Origin: Cryptomeria japonica
Taxonomy: Eukaryota > Streptophyta > Pinopsida > Cupressales > Cupressaceae
NCBI RefSeq assembly: GCF_030272615.1
Contig: NC_081413.1
Coordinates: 602,890,709 to 602,954,708 of the forward strand
Reading direction: 5' to 3'
Length of the DNA: 64,000 nucleotides
In this document: positions 44,474-56,801 of the stretch, piece by piece
How positions within the stretch are numbered: the first letter of the stretch is position 1
How the letters are laid out: each line of letters starts with the position of its first letter
Notes under the pieces: generated by a model
What the model was told of the DNA's origin: nothing
The model's input: the letters and a program-made list of their open reading frames with translations, nothing else
The model's database searches: none
Program-made: the position numbers and the translations under genes

Positions 44474-45751
44474 TCAAGTGTAGTATTTCTTCAGATGGAT
44501 GTTGTTAGTTGGTTCATCGAGCATATCTCCTTCTGAATTTGTTAGCTGATAAGCACCTGATCCATAGGCTGATATGATGACATAGGGACCTAACCAGTTA
44601 GGTTCAAATTTCCCTTTATTTTCCCGATCTTGTTGATTTCTAGGATTTTCCTTGAGTACTAAATCACCAATTTTAAAAATTCTGGGAATAACCTTGTGGT
44701 TGTAGCTTCTGCACATGCGTTGCTGATATGCTTTGAGGTGAGTGTAGGCATGTTGGTGTTGCTCATCTAGAAGTTCAAGCTCTTGCAGTCGGTTGACTCG
44801 ATACTCCTCATCTGGAATTAGGCCTTTCAAAGAGACTCTGAGAGATGGAATTTCTACCTCTAGGGGTAAAATTGCTTCTGATCCATATACCAATGAATAT
44901 GGTGTAGCTCCCGTGGGTGTGCGGATGCTAGTTCTATATGCCCAAAGTGTTGGATTGAGTTGTACATGCCAATCTTTGCCTGCATAATTTACTGTTTTCT
45001 TTAGGATTTTCAATATTGTTTTGTTGGATGCTTCTGCCTAACCATTCCCCTGTGGGTAGTAAGGTGTAGAGAAATGATGTTGGATTTTGAATTTTTCACA
45101 TAGTTCTCACACATCTTGGTTCTTGAAAGGTTGTCCATTATCTATGATGATGGAACTTGGAATGCCATATCTGTAGATTAGATAATTAAGGATAAAAGAG
45201 GCAATTTGTTTCCCAGTCACTGTGGTCATGGGAACCACTTCAATCCATTTGGTAAAATATTTTGTTGCAGTTATAATGAACTTGTGTCCGTTTGAAGATG
45301 AAGGATGTATTTTTCTGACTAAGTCTAGTCCCCACTGGCAAAAGGGCTAGGATGTTGTGAATGGTTGCAGTTCCTTTGTTGGTGCATGTATGAGATTGCC
45401 ATGGATTTGGCATTTAGGACACTTCTTTGCAAAATGGTAAGAGTCTTTTTCCATTGTCGGCCAATAATATCCCATTCTTAGAAGTTTTTTAGCAAGAGCA
45501 GAACCACTTGAATGTGTGCCATAGATACCTTCATGAAGCTCTTGTAAAGCAGAGTCAGATTCATTACGATCAAGGCAACGAAGAAGAGTACGATCTAGAC
45601 CTCGACGGTACAAAGTATCAGCAGTGAGAGTATAATAGGCCGCTTGTCGGATAAAGTTGCATTTTTGGTTTCGGGATAGGTTAATGGGTAGGATATTTCT
45701 TTTAAGATAGTCATATATCAATCCGTATAATGGAGAGTCAGAACTGGTCAA
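44474..45751 (-). pseudogene. Element C integrase
   Basis: The minus strand encodes the HHCC zinc part (LHEGIYGTHSSGSALAKKL, GYYWPTMEKDS, CPKCQIHGN). The core follows with catalytic Asp in WGLDLV and in IIIDNGQPF, and Glu in AEASN, then a long C-terminal region ending NWLGPYVI and HLKKYYT. Stops occur before PFCQWG, within NQDV.ELCEKF and at GNG.AEASN, several fitting CAG to TAG. The uninterrupted C-terminal part (44474-45013) is about 180 residues. Residue by residue it is close to the integrase of element B. Confidence 0.9.
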
Positions 45752-45859
45752 GGCATAGATAACATGGGAATCGGAATGGTCATAGGCTAGGGAGAACAGT
45801 TGCTCTACCAGAAACTCGTAACGACTCTATTGCTCTGGAATTTGCAGTAGTGAAGCGAT

Positions 45860-46790
45860 AGTAGCCATTGCATCGGTTGCTCTATTGTCCAACCTTGGTA
45901 TTTGTTCGAAGGTGATGTGTACAAAATATTGTTTGAAATCATCCATCATTCATTTATATGGTAGCAGCTTGTCGTCCTTCGTCTGATAGTCATTGTTGAT
46001 CTGATTGATGACTAGTTGTGAATCTTCGTGGACTTTTAATTTTGTGATTCTCCATTCCACAACCATTTTGATGCCTATAACCAGTGCCTCATATTCGGCA
46101 ATGTTATTTGTGCATGGAAACATGAGCCTATAAGATCTTGGTATGGTGTGCCCGTTAGGAGTGATGAACAGAATGCCAGCACCTGAGCCATGTTGAGTAT
46201 AGGATCCATCAAAGTATAGGGTCCATTGTTTGGTGGAAATAGCAAGAACATCCCTATCCAGAAATTCGATCTCCATTGGTTGTTTTCCTAGTAGTGGTGC
46301 TTCAGCTAGTTGATCTACAATTGTTTGTCCCTTGATAGCTCGTCACTCTGTGTAGTGGATATCAAATTCACTGAAATCATGACCCATTTAGCCAATCTAC
46401 CTGTAAGAGCTGCTTTGCTGAGAAAATATTTGAGAGGATCAATTTTTGTGACCAGCTTAATTGTGTGAGCTAGCATGTAATGCCGGAACTTTTGAGAAGC
46501 GAATACCACTGTTAGAGAAGCCTTGTCAATGAATGTATAGTTGAGTTCATATCCGTTTAATGTCCTACTGATGTAATAGATAGCTCATTCCTTGCCTTGT
46601 TGATCTTCTTGTGCTAATAATGCCCCCAGTGATATATCTGTTGTTGAAATGTAGAGAATGAGTGGCTTCCTTGCTATTGGTGGTACTAGAACTGGTGGGT
46701 TCATTAGATATTGTTTGATTTGATAGAATGATTTTGCACATTTGGCTTCCCATCTGAATGCTACATTTTATGTAGTAAATGGTTGAATGG
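45860..46790 (-). pseudogene. Element C dual RNase H region
   Basis: The first, degenerate gypsy RNase H reads LILYISTTDISLGALLAQED, then SRTLNGYELNYTFIDKASL and SQKFRHYM. A second RNase H follows at 45950-46276 with all three acidic blocks visible: LYFDGSYTQHGSGAGILFI, NNIAEYEALVIGIKMV and VHEDSQLVINQI. A second, archaeal-type RNase H after the first is characteristic of Tat elements. Several stops split the region. Confidence 0.85.
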
Positions 46791-46794
46791 GAGA

Positions 46795-47580
46795 CTTTTA
46801 TTTGTTAGTTGAGTGATAAATCACTTGATTGACTAGAGTCATCCTTGTAGAGATCTGAGCTAGCTGATGTTCTTTGGTGGCGGCATCTCCATTATGGCTT
46901 GTACCTTTGCTGGATCCATTTCAATGCCCTTTGCTGAAACTATGTAGCCTAGTAACTTGCCTGATGTAACCCCGAAGACACACTTCTTGGGGTTGAGCCT
47001 GACTTGGAATTTCTCCAATCTGTCAAAAATATTTTCTAAGATGCTTAGATGTTATGCCTGGGTAAATGATTTAGCTAGTAAATCATCCACATAGTCCTCC
47101 ATGAAGGTATGCATCATGTCATGAAAGATTGTTGTCATTGCTCGTTGTTGCCCCTGCATTCTTTAGCCCAAAAGGCATGACATTCCAACAGTACGTTCCC
47201 CAAGGACTGGTGAACGCTATTCTATCTTGATCCTCTGGGGCTATCTTGATTTGATTATAGCCCGAAAAACCATCCATTAGTGATAGCATTGCATAGCCTG
47301 TTGTGAGGTCTACAATTATGTCGATACTGGGCAAAGGAAATTCATCCTTTGGATAGGATTTGTTGACATCTCTAAAATCGGTGCATATCCTGATACTGCC
47401 ATCTGGTTTAGATACTGGTACGATGTTGGAAATGCATTCAGCATAGTTGATAGGTCGAATAAATCCGACATCTAATAGTTTCTTCAGCTCAACTTTGACC
47501 ATGAGTGCTACATGTGGATTCATCTTTCTCAATTTTTGCTTGACTGGCTTAGCTCCTGGAGCAATGGACAAGTGATGCAT
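46795..47580 (-). pseudogene. Element C reverse transcriptase
   Basis: Motifs in order are GFIRPINYAECISNIVPVSK, DGSIRICTDFRDVNKSYPKD, PLPSIDIIVD, MDGFSGYNQI, CWNVMPFGLKNAGAT, then YVDD at 47082-47093, and NPKKCVFGV, GKLLGYIVS, GIEMDPAKV. The catalytic Asp residues in MDGFSGYNQ and YVDD are intact. A small indel near 47130 shifts the frame between GLKNAGAT and the MTTIFHDMM segment, and a stop follows SFTQA. This domain is entirely missing in elements A and B. Confidence 0.9.
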
Positions 47581-47586
47581 GATTAA

Positions 47587-48990
47587 TTATGGATCAATCC
47601 CAAGCATATCTACATATGACCAAGCAAAGTTGATTTGCTTTTCTTTGAAAATTTGGATAAACTCTGATTTTTCTTCCTCTATCAAAGATTCTGCAAGGTG
47701 TATGTTTTTGGTTGCTTCTGTTCTACCAATGTTAATCGATTGAGTGGGCTCAATCAATATGGGTGATAGCTCCTGATAATGTTCAGGAAGAGTGTCAAGT
47801 CTCCCATCTTTAGGTGCCTTAAAAAGGTTTTCACCTTCAGATGCGTCCTTTGTTTTTACTTTTTTGTGATCTAGTGTTGCCATTGACTGGTTTTCAGTAA
47901 TAGATCCTTTATTTTGTTCATTTTTAGGACTAAGAGACTTGGCACTCCCCTGATTGCAGATGTCGTTACTTTGTTTACTAGTAGAGTTTGTTTTCAGGTT
48001 AACGGTACACAAGTAATGGATAATGGATTCATCATTCAGGAAAATTGGTATGTCATGATTTTCAGGTTCATCCTAATCTATGAGGTCAAGAAAGATAAGT
48101 GGTAAAGAATCATTGGGTGGATCAAGTTCAGCCGCTGTAAGTGTCAGGATGGAGGTATCATCATGGTTGGCCAGGATATTAAAGAAGTTAAGGATTTTGT
48201 CGAGGTCTTTGATGGTATCATCTTCTATGTAGACTTGCTCGTAATGTCATTGCTCGTTTTCTTTGGCGTCATAGATATTATGTGGACCAAATTCAAGTAG
48301 TCTAGGTTCTATGTCGTGTTCTTCTCAAGAGATGGGTGTATTGTCATACACTAGTTCTTGAACATGATGTACTTCTGCAGTAGATGCTTCCTTCTTTTGA
48401 TTGATAGGCTTCTCTTTATGTTTCTTTCGTTCTTGATATTCACGTTCTTTGCGTATTGTCTTTGCTGACTCAAATAGTGCCTCCTGCCAGGAGTCCTCCT
48501 TGTATTTCTTCTTTTCTTTCCACTGAGGTTTTTGGTATTTGCTTGGTGTCTCCCTTGGTAGTAGAGTGTGTTCATAGCCCAATCATGTTTTGTCTTTACT
48601 GAATTGTGAAGGAGGATCTAATGGTTCTGTGATGACTTCCTGACATTTTTCGATGGGTCCTTTGCCATTGTATCCCATTTGTTGCATGATTAAGTAGCCT
48701 TTTCCATACAGGTGTGTTGGTATAGCTACCTCCATAGTAGCCACTTTGTCTTATTCCTCTTCCTTGTATAGCGAACTAAGGATGTCTTTTTCCTCTGATT
48801 CATGTGCTAGAGTGCCTCGTTGGATAAATTTGCCATCAAACTTGGTGATGGGCTGTGTTGCTTGATGTGTTGATATTGTAGGTAATCCATGAGATTTAGG
48901 TGATACCGGTAAGTTGGCTAAACATAAAGGTTCCAAAGAGTATTCTCCCATGCCTTGCTCTTTGATTTTCATTTTCTGCTTGAAATCCAT
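47587..48990 (-). pseudogene. Element C protease-RT linker with G-patch-like segment
   Basis: Minus-strand frames between protease and RT give MQQMGYNGKGPIEKCQEV and, after a stop, LGYEHTLLPRET. Such a G-patch-like motif after the protease is known in Tat-type elements. A strongly charged Lys/Glu region (48325-48582) and an acidic linker (FKAPKDGRLDTLPEHYQE) follow, then WSYVDMLGIDP leading into RT. The charged part contains a coiled-coil-like KEREYQERKKHKE run. The frame is interrupted at several points. Confidence 0.65.
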
Positions 48991-49000
48991 AGATAGTGAT

Positions 49001-50713
49001 TTAGACCTTTCTTGTTGAATATCTGGTGCTGAAGAACTTTTTTTTTTCTCTATTATGTGGAACCAAGTTGTCTTGGGCTGCCCCCATATCATTACAATGT
49101 TGAAATGGGTTATGATCTGCTGATATAGAAATCTCTTGCCCATTGTAGGGGAAATTAACACATTGGTGATAAGTAGAAGGGACTGCTTGCATTTCATGTA
49201 TCCAAGGTCGACCCAATAAGATATTATATGTGAGGTCTATGTCTAAGACTTGGCACATAGTGTCCTTTTGTATTAGTCCTACTTGAATTGGTAACATTAC
49301 TATTCCTTTGGATGATCTTTCTTCATCATCGTATGGTTTGATAGTGATCCTTTTGCATAGATCAATAGATTGCTCAAAAAAGCCTAATGCACGGATAAGT
49401 TTCAAGGTACAGATATTGAGTCCAACTCCTCCATCTATTACTTGATGCTTGTAGACCAAGACTTCAATGTGGAGTAGAGTATTGTGTGGATGGCTCAATG
49501 AGATATTATCATGCTTAGAAAAGGTAAGGTTATGAGGCCATGTCATATGAGCCACCATGGCTTGGAATTTGTCAGCATCCAGATCTTGAGGTACATTTGT
49601 TTCCAATAGTGCTTGTTCTAAGATGTCTTTGTGTTTTGGGGAAAGTTTTAGCAACTCCAGTATAGATATTTGAGCAAGAGTTTTGCGCAGTTGACTGACT
49701 AGATCATATTGAATTTTGGGTATGGTGTTTGTTGTTGATGTATGCCCCTTCAAGACATATTTTTGAGCTCTGGTTGTTACATTGATGGATTCATGTTCAT
49801 GCTTGTCTTTGATTGTGATGACGTTTACTTGATAGTCCTCGACTGATATATGATTGATGGTGTTATTGTATATATGATTGATACGAGCTCCACGTGTATT
49901 GTTTGAGGTTGAAGCTCCATCCTTGTTGTAGTTTGGAAGAGGATTCTTAAAGGCTCCATGGTCACCATTTGTCTTTAGACCATCGAATGTTAAATCGCCT
50001 CTATCAATCATGTCTTGAACAATGTTTTTCAATCTCTTGCAATCATTTGTTTGATGACCTTTGTTGCGATGAAAATCACAAAAGTGTGAGTCATTCCACC
50101 AAGGTGGTTTGATTTGTGGTTCAAAGTTGTTGATCGCTAGTAAGGAGATAATTTTGTTTGCTAGGAGTTCTCTGAATGCTGACTCCAATGATTGCCCTAG
50201 TGGTGTGTAAATGCGTTTTGGAAAGTTGTTGGTGTTACCTCTTGAGTTTGTATTTGGTCCTCGATTAGTGTTATTGCTTTGGGCTTTGTTTGCATTGAGA
50301 TGATCTTGATTGGCATTTGGTGCATAAGTGTTAGTGCCTTGGTTAGCACCTTTTGGATTCTTTGTAGCTTGAGGATTACCTGATAATGCTAGCACTGGTT
50401 GCTTGGATTTTGCATCGTTTGATTGGTTTCCTCCTTCATTTCCAGTGTTTTTGTTTCTGGTCCAGAATCTAGATTTATCTAAGTTGTTGTTGTTTGGGTT
50501 GTTGTAGTAGGATGAATTTGTTCCTTCTTTGAAGAATTTTAATGTTCCTTTCTTGACACATGCCTCCTCTACTTGGATGCCATTTTCAATCAATTTGGCA
50601 AAAGATGGTATGCATTGAAGTTTGAGTATGTAACTCATCTCACTATTCAAGTTGTCGATGAAAATTTCCATCTTTTCTTTTTTGGGCATATCTCGAGGAT
50701 ATCTCGAAACCAT
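49001..50713 (-). pseudogene. Element C gag C-terminus and protease
   Basis: The longest open frame of the window (570 codons). It covers the end of the gag core (KKEKMEIFIDNLNSEMSYIL, SFAKLIENGIQVEEACVKKG), an Asn-rich spacer, a zinc-like FCDFHRNKGHQTNDC box, and LSPKHKDILEQAL. The protease block reads IDGGVGLNICTLKLIRALG, LDIDLTYNILLGRPWIHEM and CVNFPYNGQEISI. It ends in a frameshift in a run of ten T on the plus strand (near 49038-49047). The active site reads DGG as in element B. The protease would cut the polyprotein. Confidence 0.85.
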
Positions 50714-50749
50714 ACATCACTAACATTGAAGAAATACCATGAATGTTTC

Positions 50750-51589
50750 ATTCTTTTTCTACTTGGTGTTACAAACATCTAGCATAGTGATAGCATGTTG
50801 AATGTTGTAGGAATATTGAGTTATGAATCTGTTGACTAATTCATCGAATGATCTGACAGGAGGTGTGATTTTGGATAGCCATTCCATTATTTGTCCTCCC
50901 AAGCTTCTTGGGAATAACCTCATCAAATAGGTGTCATCATGGGCAAATTCAAGACTCGTGGTACAAAATTCCCAAACATGATCATGAGGATCACTTTTCC
51001 CATCATATTTGTCAAATTTGGGAATATCTGAGTTTGGGGGAAAAGGTACCATGTTTAACCGTCTATTAAAAGGATAAGGACAAATTTCAGTCAAGGAGTA
51101 CTGTACTTTTGTCCCTTGTTGCATGTCTTGCATTTGTCTTCACAACATTTGCATTTGTTGAGTGAGAGCAATCAAAGGTGCATTTTCCTGTCGAGGGAAG
51201 AGTTCTTCCCTTGCATTATTTCTAAGTTGAAATGGCGTGTGGTGGGGTATGTTTTGCTCGGGCAAATTCTGTTCTGGTAGATTTTGCTCTGGTATATTTT
51301 GTTCAGGTTCACGTGCTTCACCCTCTCTTTGTCATTCTTGATGGTCATAATGTCGAGATCTTGTTCTAAATATGTCAGTGTCAAAGTCATCAGGGAGCTT
51401 AACTCCTTTGCTTGTGAGCATGAGTAGATATTTTTCTTTGTCATTTTCCATGAGTCTTTCCATAAGTTTTTGAAATGAAGCGCTTTCTTGACAATCTTGG
51501 AGGATTTCCTTAGAAATTTCGGTGTCTTCTAGATTTGGACACTCGAAAGGATTTGATAATCTTCGATCCATGCTGGACTCTAGTTGCAT
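50750..51589 (-). pseudogene. Element C gag N-terminus and core
   Basis: The first Met begins MQLESSMDRRLSNPFECP, followed by a Glu-rich helix, and a Gln/Pro run made of four PEQN(I/L) repeats. The retrotransposon gag core follows: IPKFDKYDGKSDPHDHVWEF, YLMRLFPRSLGGQIMEWLSK, SFDELVNRFITQYSYNIQHA. Stops after HYDHQE, after TQQMQML and after CNTK separate it from the downstream gag part. Confidence 0.85.
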
Positions 51590-51599
51590 TTTGGTTTGT

Positions 51600-54500
51600 T
51601 TGTTTCATTGAGAGCGAGTAACAGTGGGCATCTAGTAGAAACTTTTTGTGACAAAGGGAACAAACTCCTCTTCGATGTGTTGCTCAGGGGTGGGTGGTTC
51701 AAATCAAGGTATATCGTAAGTGATGCACACTTCAGGGAATAAAGTCGGATTGATTTTTCCTCCTTGATTTAGGCATTGACTGAATGCTGATTTTGATAGA
51801 ATTCTCTGCTCCTCAATGGTTCCTTGTCAAATTCGTTGGTTTTGTCTTGAAGATACAAGCAGATATGATGAAGGAATGTTCGATGAGATTTGAAGAGTTG
51901 GCGATTGATGTATACAAATTTATTCCTTTTGGCAAGTTTCAAAGAACTGGGTTGTTGTTTCCTCAACTTAGTGTTATGATAAATACTCTTTCTTTTCAGA
52001 ATATGGGGATTCGTCATGCACAAGTGATCAATGGTTTCCTTTGATTTATTTTGGATTTAGTTATCTTGTTTGGAAACTCAAGTTTTACTTTATCAAATGA
52101 AGGTTTGGATGCCCCCTCACAGCAAAGCATGTCAAATGATATGGAATAAGAGATTTCCCGATATGAAAACTTGATTTGACAACTTGGAGTTTAAAACAAG
52201 TGTGTTTTTTGATAGAAATCCTTTTGATTGAAGGACCTATTGATACTTGTGATGATGTTTCCTGATTTTGATTGGAGAGATGCGTTTTATCTTGCGACTA
52301 GTTTTCAAATTTTGACAACTTTGTTTTACGGAGAAATTGCTTTGGGAATAGTTTTTCATACTCTATTTTGATTGTCTGTTTGATGAAGTTCAAGCTGAGG
52401 AAGAAAGCTTCCTAAATTGCTTTCAGATTTTTCAAAAGTAGCCTCTATTTTGCCCCCTGTTTTCTTAGTTTTTGCTACGCACTAAGACAAAAACGCAGTG
52501 CGCTACTGAATTTCCTCAACACGCTAGAGAACAGACTCCACGTGCTAAGTTGCCATCGGCAACACGCTAACTGGTTTGTTTTGAATTTGTTTTGGTCTAA
52601 AAGGTTATGTGCTAATATGGGCTGCCAATGCACTAACTGCTGGTCTCCACGTGCTAATTCTTGATCCCCACGCACTAAGTTGTTGCTTCAATGCGCCAAA
52701 ATGTTTTTAGAAAGCGCTAAGTTTAAACTGATAGTGTTGGATTTTGATGAAGCACTAAAGTTCAAAATGAATGCGCTAAAGTGAAGTTCGAGTGCGCTAA
52801 AGGATGGTTTCTAAGTGCTAAGATGTTGCTCTTATGTGCTAAACTGCCCTGATAGTTTGACTTGGTTGTTTTTCTGCAATTTTTGGATTTTGTTTTCAAT
52901 GATGATGGATGATTTCCTGCAGTAATAAATGAAAGCACGGCACGAAAGAAGCAACCTGCATAGTCTAAACAATGAGTGTATATTCTGTGAGGATGTGTTC
53001 AAATCCCCAATGTTTTAACAGGTTTAGATACAACAACATACAATTCAGTCAGACTCTTTATTCAAGGGTCATAAGTAATATCATAGCTCACTAGTCTCGA
53101 TACTTCGTCAGCTCAAATAGCCTTATCACCCCTTAGGGGGCACCCATTTTTTTGCCTTTTGCCAGAAATTAACCCAAAGTAAATTGCTTCACAATTGAGT
53201 AGTTATCTTAGGAGATATATGGTAAGCGATCTTGGGGGCGGATTCTTCCCCACCCTTGCAATATGATATTACAAATATCTGGATACTGACTTGGCTCAAA
53301 GTTTCTATGCTAAAGTTCGTAATCAGGCTTTCCGTTCGGTCGTTAGTGATAAACTCCCTCAGGAGGCTTCCCAACCTTTAGAACAAAGGCTTTACGTATC
53401 TCAAGGATATTTGCGGAAGGCTAATTGCTACATGCAACCGTTGAAAAGGACTTTCGTCACTTTTCACTTTTGATTATAGTGGGTTGGAACACTTGGCATC
53501 AAAGTCATTTCCCACTTAGGTTGTTCCCTTCACACCGGCCAAAGAATGGATTTAAGATTTTTTCAACCCCTCGGGAAGGCAGGCCTGCTAAAGGATTTAA
53601 TGCAATAAACACTGAAAGCATAAGAGTGGTCTAGCTTTTTGATCACCTAGTTAAGGGGAGAGCATATTCCTTCCACTTTCGCAGCAAAACAAACAAGTGT
53701 TCTTTTTAACTTTTATTGCAATGATTTGGTAAAATCTATATGGAGATGTTGCTCCACAAAAACATGGTGTTTATTTTATCCCTTCAAAGCAATGATTTTC
53801 TGATCTAGTAAAGGAACCTGGTCAACAAAGCAAAACTCCGATTTGATGTCAACAAAATAAAATCGGCAAAAGGGGAAGATCTTCCCTCTTTAACTTGAAA
53901 CAAAAATTTAAACAAGTGTGGTTCTTTATTCTTGCAAAAATTGAAATTGATCCTTTTATGCACCAAAGGATGGTGAGGTTCTTTTTAAAGCTTTTTGTTT
54001 GCAAAACAAAAACATTGTCTTGTTCTTTTTAGAGCCCAAAATAAAAAAAATTCTCCTCAAAAAGCAAGAAAGATGTTTTTGTTGTTCTTTTTATTTGTCC
54101 AAAATATAGATGAGTTCCATTTTACCCAAACAAGAATTAAAAGACATTAAATTTTAACTAACTTAGCTAAGTTAGTAAAAATTTAAACTATTGTAACTCT
54201 TAAAATAAAACTAAGCTCCAACCTGCAAGAAACTGTCAGAAATCTTGCAAAAAAATCAATTAAAACAGTTAGAAAACATTGGCTCTTGTGGACTTCTACA
54301 AGTCTAGATTTAATCTTAGTTACAAATTAATTTTTTGCCTTCTATCTGTGATACGCTACAGACAAGACTGTATGCACTACAGGATAACCGGGATGCGCTA
54401 TCAAACAAACCCGATGCGCTGAAATGTTTTTCAAATGTGTTGCTCTGTTAAGTTCCCGCACCGAGACCTACAGGAAAAATGTTAAAAAGTCTATGCCCTA

Positions 54501-54671
54501 AGTGATGGTCTGCACACACTAGGAAATGAGTCCCACATGTTGAACAGTATATTGGATGCGCTAGAATGTTAACCAGATACGCTAAGGGATGTTCCCCACG
54601 CATCAATTCCTATTTTCCGTGTACCTGCAAAAGTGGTTAGATTCAAAAACTGATTTGATTAATGGGGTTGA
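51600..54671 (-). other. Element C leader
   Basis: No protein domain was found. GCGCTAA-type keyword repeats occur at 52470-52860 and 54350-54600, and a block shared with element B lies at 53330-53600. The stretch 51.8-53.03 kb matches the relic at 3.0-4.4 kb, and 53.95-54.34 kb matches 1.43-1.80 kb. The length of about 3 kb is usual for Tat elements. Confidence 0.7.
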
Positions 54672-54689
54672 GCCCCACGGTGGGTGCCA
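54672..54689 (-). promoter_or_regulatory. Element C primer-binding site, tRNA-Lys type
   Basis: On the minus strand TGGCACCCACCGTGGGGC, one base different (A for G) from the element B site; complementarity to tRNA-Lys continues with TCAACCCC close by. Confidence 0.85.
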
Positions 54690-54693
54690 GAAA

Positions 54694-56075
54694 TGTATGC
54701 AAGAAAAGCGATTCGATGAAACTCAAAATGTAAAAAATGATGTTCAAAGGGCTTGTCCACACACCCACAGAACTTCTTGATGCAAGTTATGGAGTCATGA
54801 AGAATGACTCAACTTCCCAAGGTAGGTTCCATGGTTCTCTATCTCACAAGGTCCCTCAAGCCAATGCCTTTGCTCTCATATCACTGAGCAAAGTGACTTA
54901 GCGATGACGAATGCAAGAACAAGGGATGCTTTAGATTGATTTTAACATGAAATGCATCCTATTTATGCATGACTCTACAAATGAGTTAAAATAGGTTATA
55001 AGATGACAAGGTTAGTAGCAATACTATCCTAACATGATATACTAGTTAATGATTTAAGTTAATGATAATAGAAATACTATAAAATGCTTATTAGATTAAT
55101 TCCTATTACAAAGAGAGGCTAGATCTATTGATAAAATTGAGCATAAGTGAGATACTAAAAGCCTGAATGATCTTGAAATGGAGGAATGAGGGTTCTATTT
55201 ATAGGAAAAATAGGACAATGAATGGTCAAGATTGGAGGAGTTAATCAAGGGTTGGGATTGAAAGTTATCAATCCATGTTTACAATTTCCACCAATTAAAT
55301 GGTGACAATTATCAACATAAGACTGCTTGAGAGGAGAGGTAAGAAGCATTAAATGCTTGAGAAGACCTCATGGTTACCTTAGAAGGTAAGGGTTAAGGTT
55401 AGGTTAGGGTTATCCAATGGATAAAGCTTTTACCCAAAGGATAAATTCTTGTGCAAAGGTTAAAGGAATAACCATGGTCAAAGCAATGAATGCTTGATGA
55501 GACCCCTAGGTTAGATGAGGGTTAAGTTAGGCAAAAAGTCTCTAACCATTCTACTAAGGGTTGGTTAACCATTAATGGTTTGAAGACTTTGGGGACAAAT
55601 TTGTAAGAGTCCTTCCAAATTTTGGGGTATTCAACAAGTTAGCTTGTTGAAGGCATAAAGGTTTTAATGCCTTTTGAAGACTTTACTCCAAATTTGAGAA
55701 GTGACATCCTCAAATTTAGGGAAAAGAAATGATTGAAGGGTTTAGGCTAATTGATTAGGAGTAGATAGGCTCTAGAAGAATTTAGGAAGGGGATGTAGGA
55801 AAATGCAAGTGGGTGGGGAAAATAGAATTTAATTAAAATAAAATTAATTTAATTCAATTGTGGTTGCAACTTGCATTTGTAGGATTTTGCAAGTGGGGGG
55901 GGGATTTAATTAACTGGGCTAGAAGGGGGATTTAATTAAATGTGAATTTAATTAAATGGCTTAGATAGAAGAAGGGTATATTAATTAAATCTTAATTTAA
56001 TTAATAGGAAGAATTAAGGATAATTAAATAAAATAAAATTCACTTAATTCATTGTGCAACTTTTAGTTGTCTACA
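54694..56075 (-). repeat. Element C 5' LTR
   Basis: In plus orientation it starts TGTATGCAAG and ends GTCTACA. The minus-strand TATA box lies at 55196-55203. It differs from the other LTR by a few per cent plus small indels near 55890-55930. Confidence 0.92.
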
Positions 56076-56080
56076 GTTAC
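56076..56080. repeat. Right target-site duplication of element C
   Basis: GTTAC, identical to 41093-41097. Confidence 0.9.
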
Positions 56081-56104
56081 TAATTTTTTACCCAGTTAAA
56101 AATT

Positions 56105-56107
<3 letters not shown>

Positions 56108-56181
<74 letters not shown>
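56108..56181. repeat. Compound (TA)n(GA)n microsatellite
   Basis: About 23 TA dinucleotides run directly into about 13 GA/AG dinucleotides. Confidence 0.95.
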
Positions 56182-56801
56182 TTGACTGTCATATGAGGCT
56201 CACCACCCTACTTGTAAACCACCACAACAAAAATATATTGACTCAAATCATTCCCACCATAGATAACTACATACAACTCCCTCTAGAGACCATGTGTGCC
56301 TACTAAGACATGGGTATGTTAACACATTATTGCACCCTCTATCCCATCTGTCCAACTCAATCGCACATGTACTAGTCACTTCACCGCACACCTACTGGTC
56401 ATATCACCACCATTCCCACCTGCATCAACCACAAAAAACCTGTAAGGCCACCATTTTCCATTGAAAACCAATCAACACATAAATAAATGGTGAAATCAAA
56501 TTGGCACTGCAAACTCAATGTCCATTCAAAATTCAAATTGGAAAGAGAACATACATTAAAGAAGCCACACCAATAAAACATTTGTTTGACACATTCAAAT
56601 AGATATGAAATCATCTCATTTGAGTCAAGAAGAAGACACAATAGCCATTGAAAAGGAGGAAGAAGATATAGTTGTCATCGAAGAGAAGGAAGAAGACACA
56701 TATTTGTTCCAGGTATTTCTCTTGTTGCATTTTTCTAATATTTTTTATATGTTTGATGTAGTTCATGGTTTGTTGTGCTTGTACATGTTCATATTGTGTT
56801 A
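56182..56801 (+). other. Exon-like acidic frame in unassigned sequence
   Basis: No known domain was found. A short plus-strand frame from 56605 begins MKSSHLSQEEDTIAIEKEEE and runs into a CAG/GTATTT junction at about 56712 that could be a splice donor. The nearest acceptor-like TCTACAG lies just before the pogo-like ATG at 58076. I infer, weakly, a first exon for that transposase; the sequence is too short to support it. Confidence 0.25.

Larger units (their letters stand above)
41098..56075 (-). mobile_element. Element C: nearly complete Tat-like gypsy retrotransposon, 15 kb
   Basis: Read on the minus strand: 5' LTR (1382 bp), tRNA-Lys-type primer site, a leader of about 3 kb, gag, protease, a G-patch-like segment, RT, a first and a second RNase H, integrase, a 3' untranslated region with a tandem array, a polypurine tract and the 3' LTR (1378 bp). 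Two RNase H regions between RT and integrase, and the long leader, are hallmarks of the Tat lineage. GTTAC flanks both ends. Every coding domain is present but broken by stops and small indels. It is the most informative reference for element B and the relic at 1.4-5.9 kb. Confidence 0.9.

Noticed and set aside
56605-56712. First exon of an ordinary host gene
   Set aside because: Only about 36 acidic residues with a possible splice donor. The only coding sequence downstream is the decayed pogo-like remnant, so a host gene cannot be supported.
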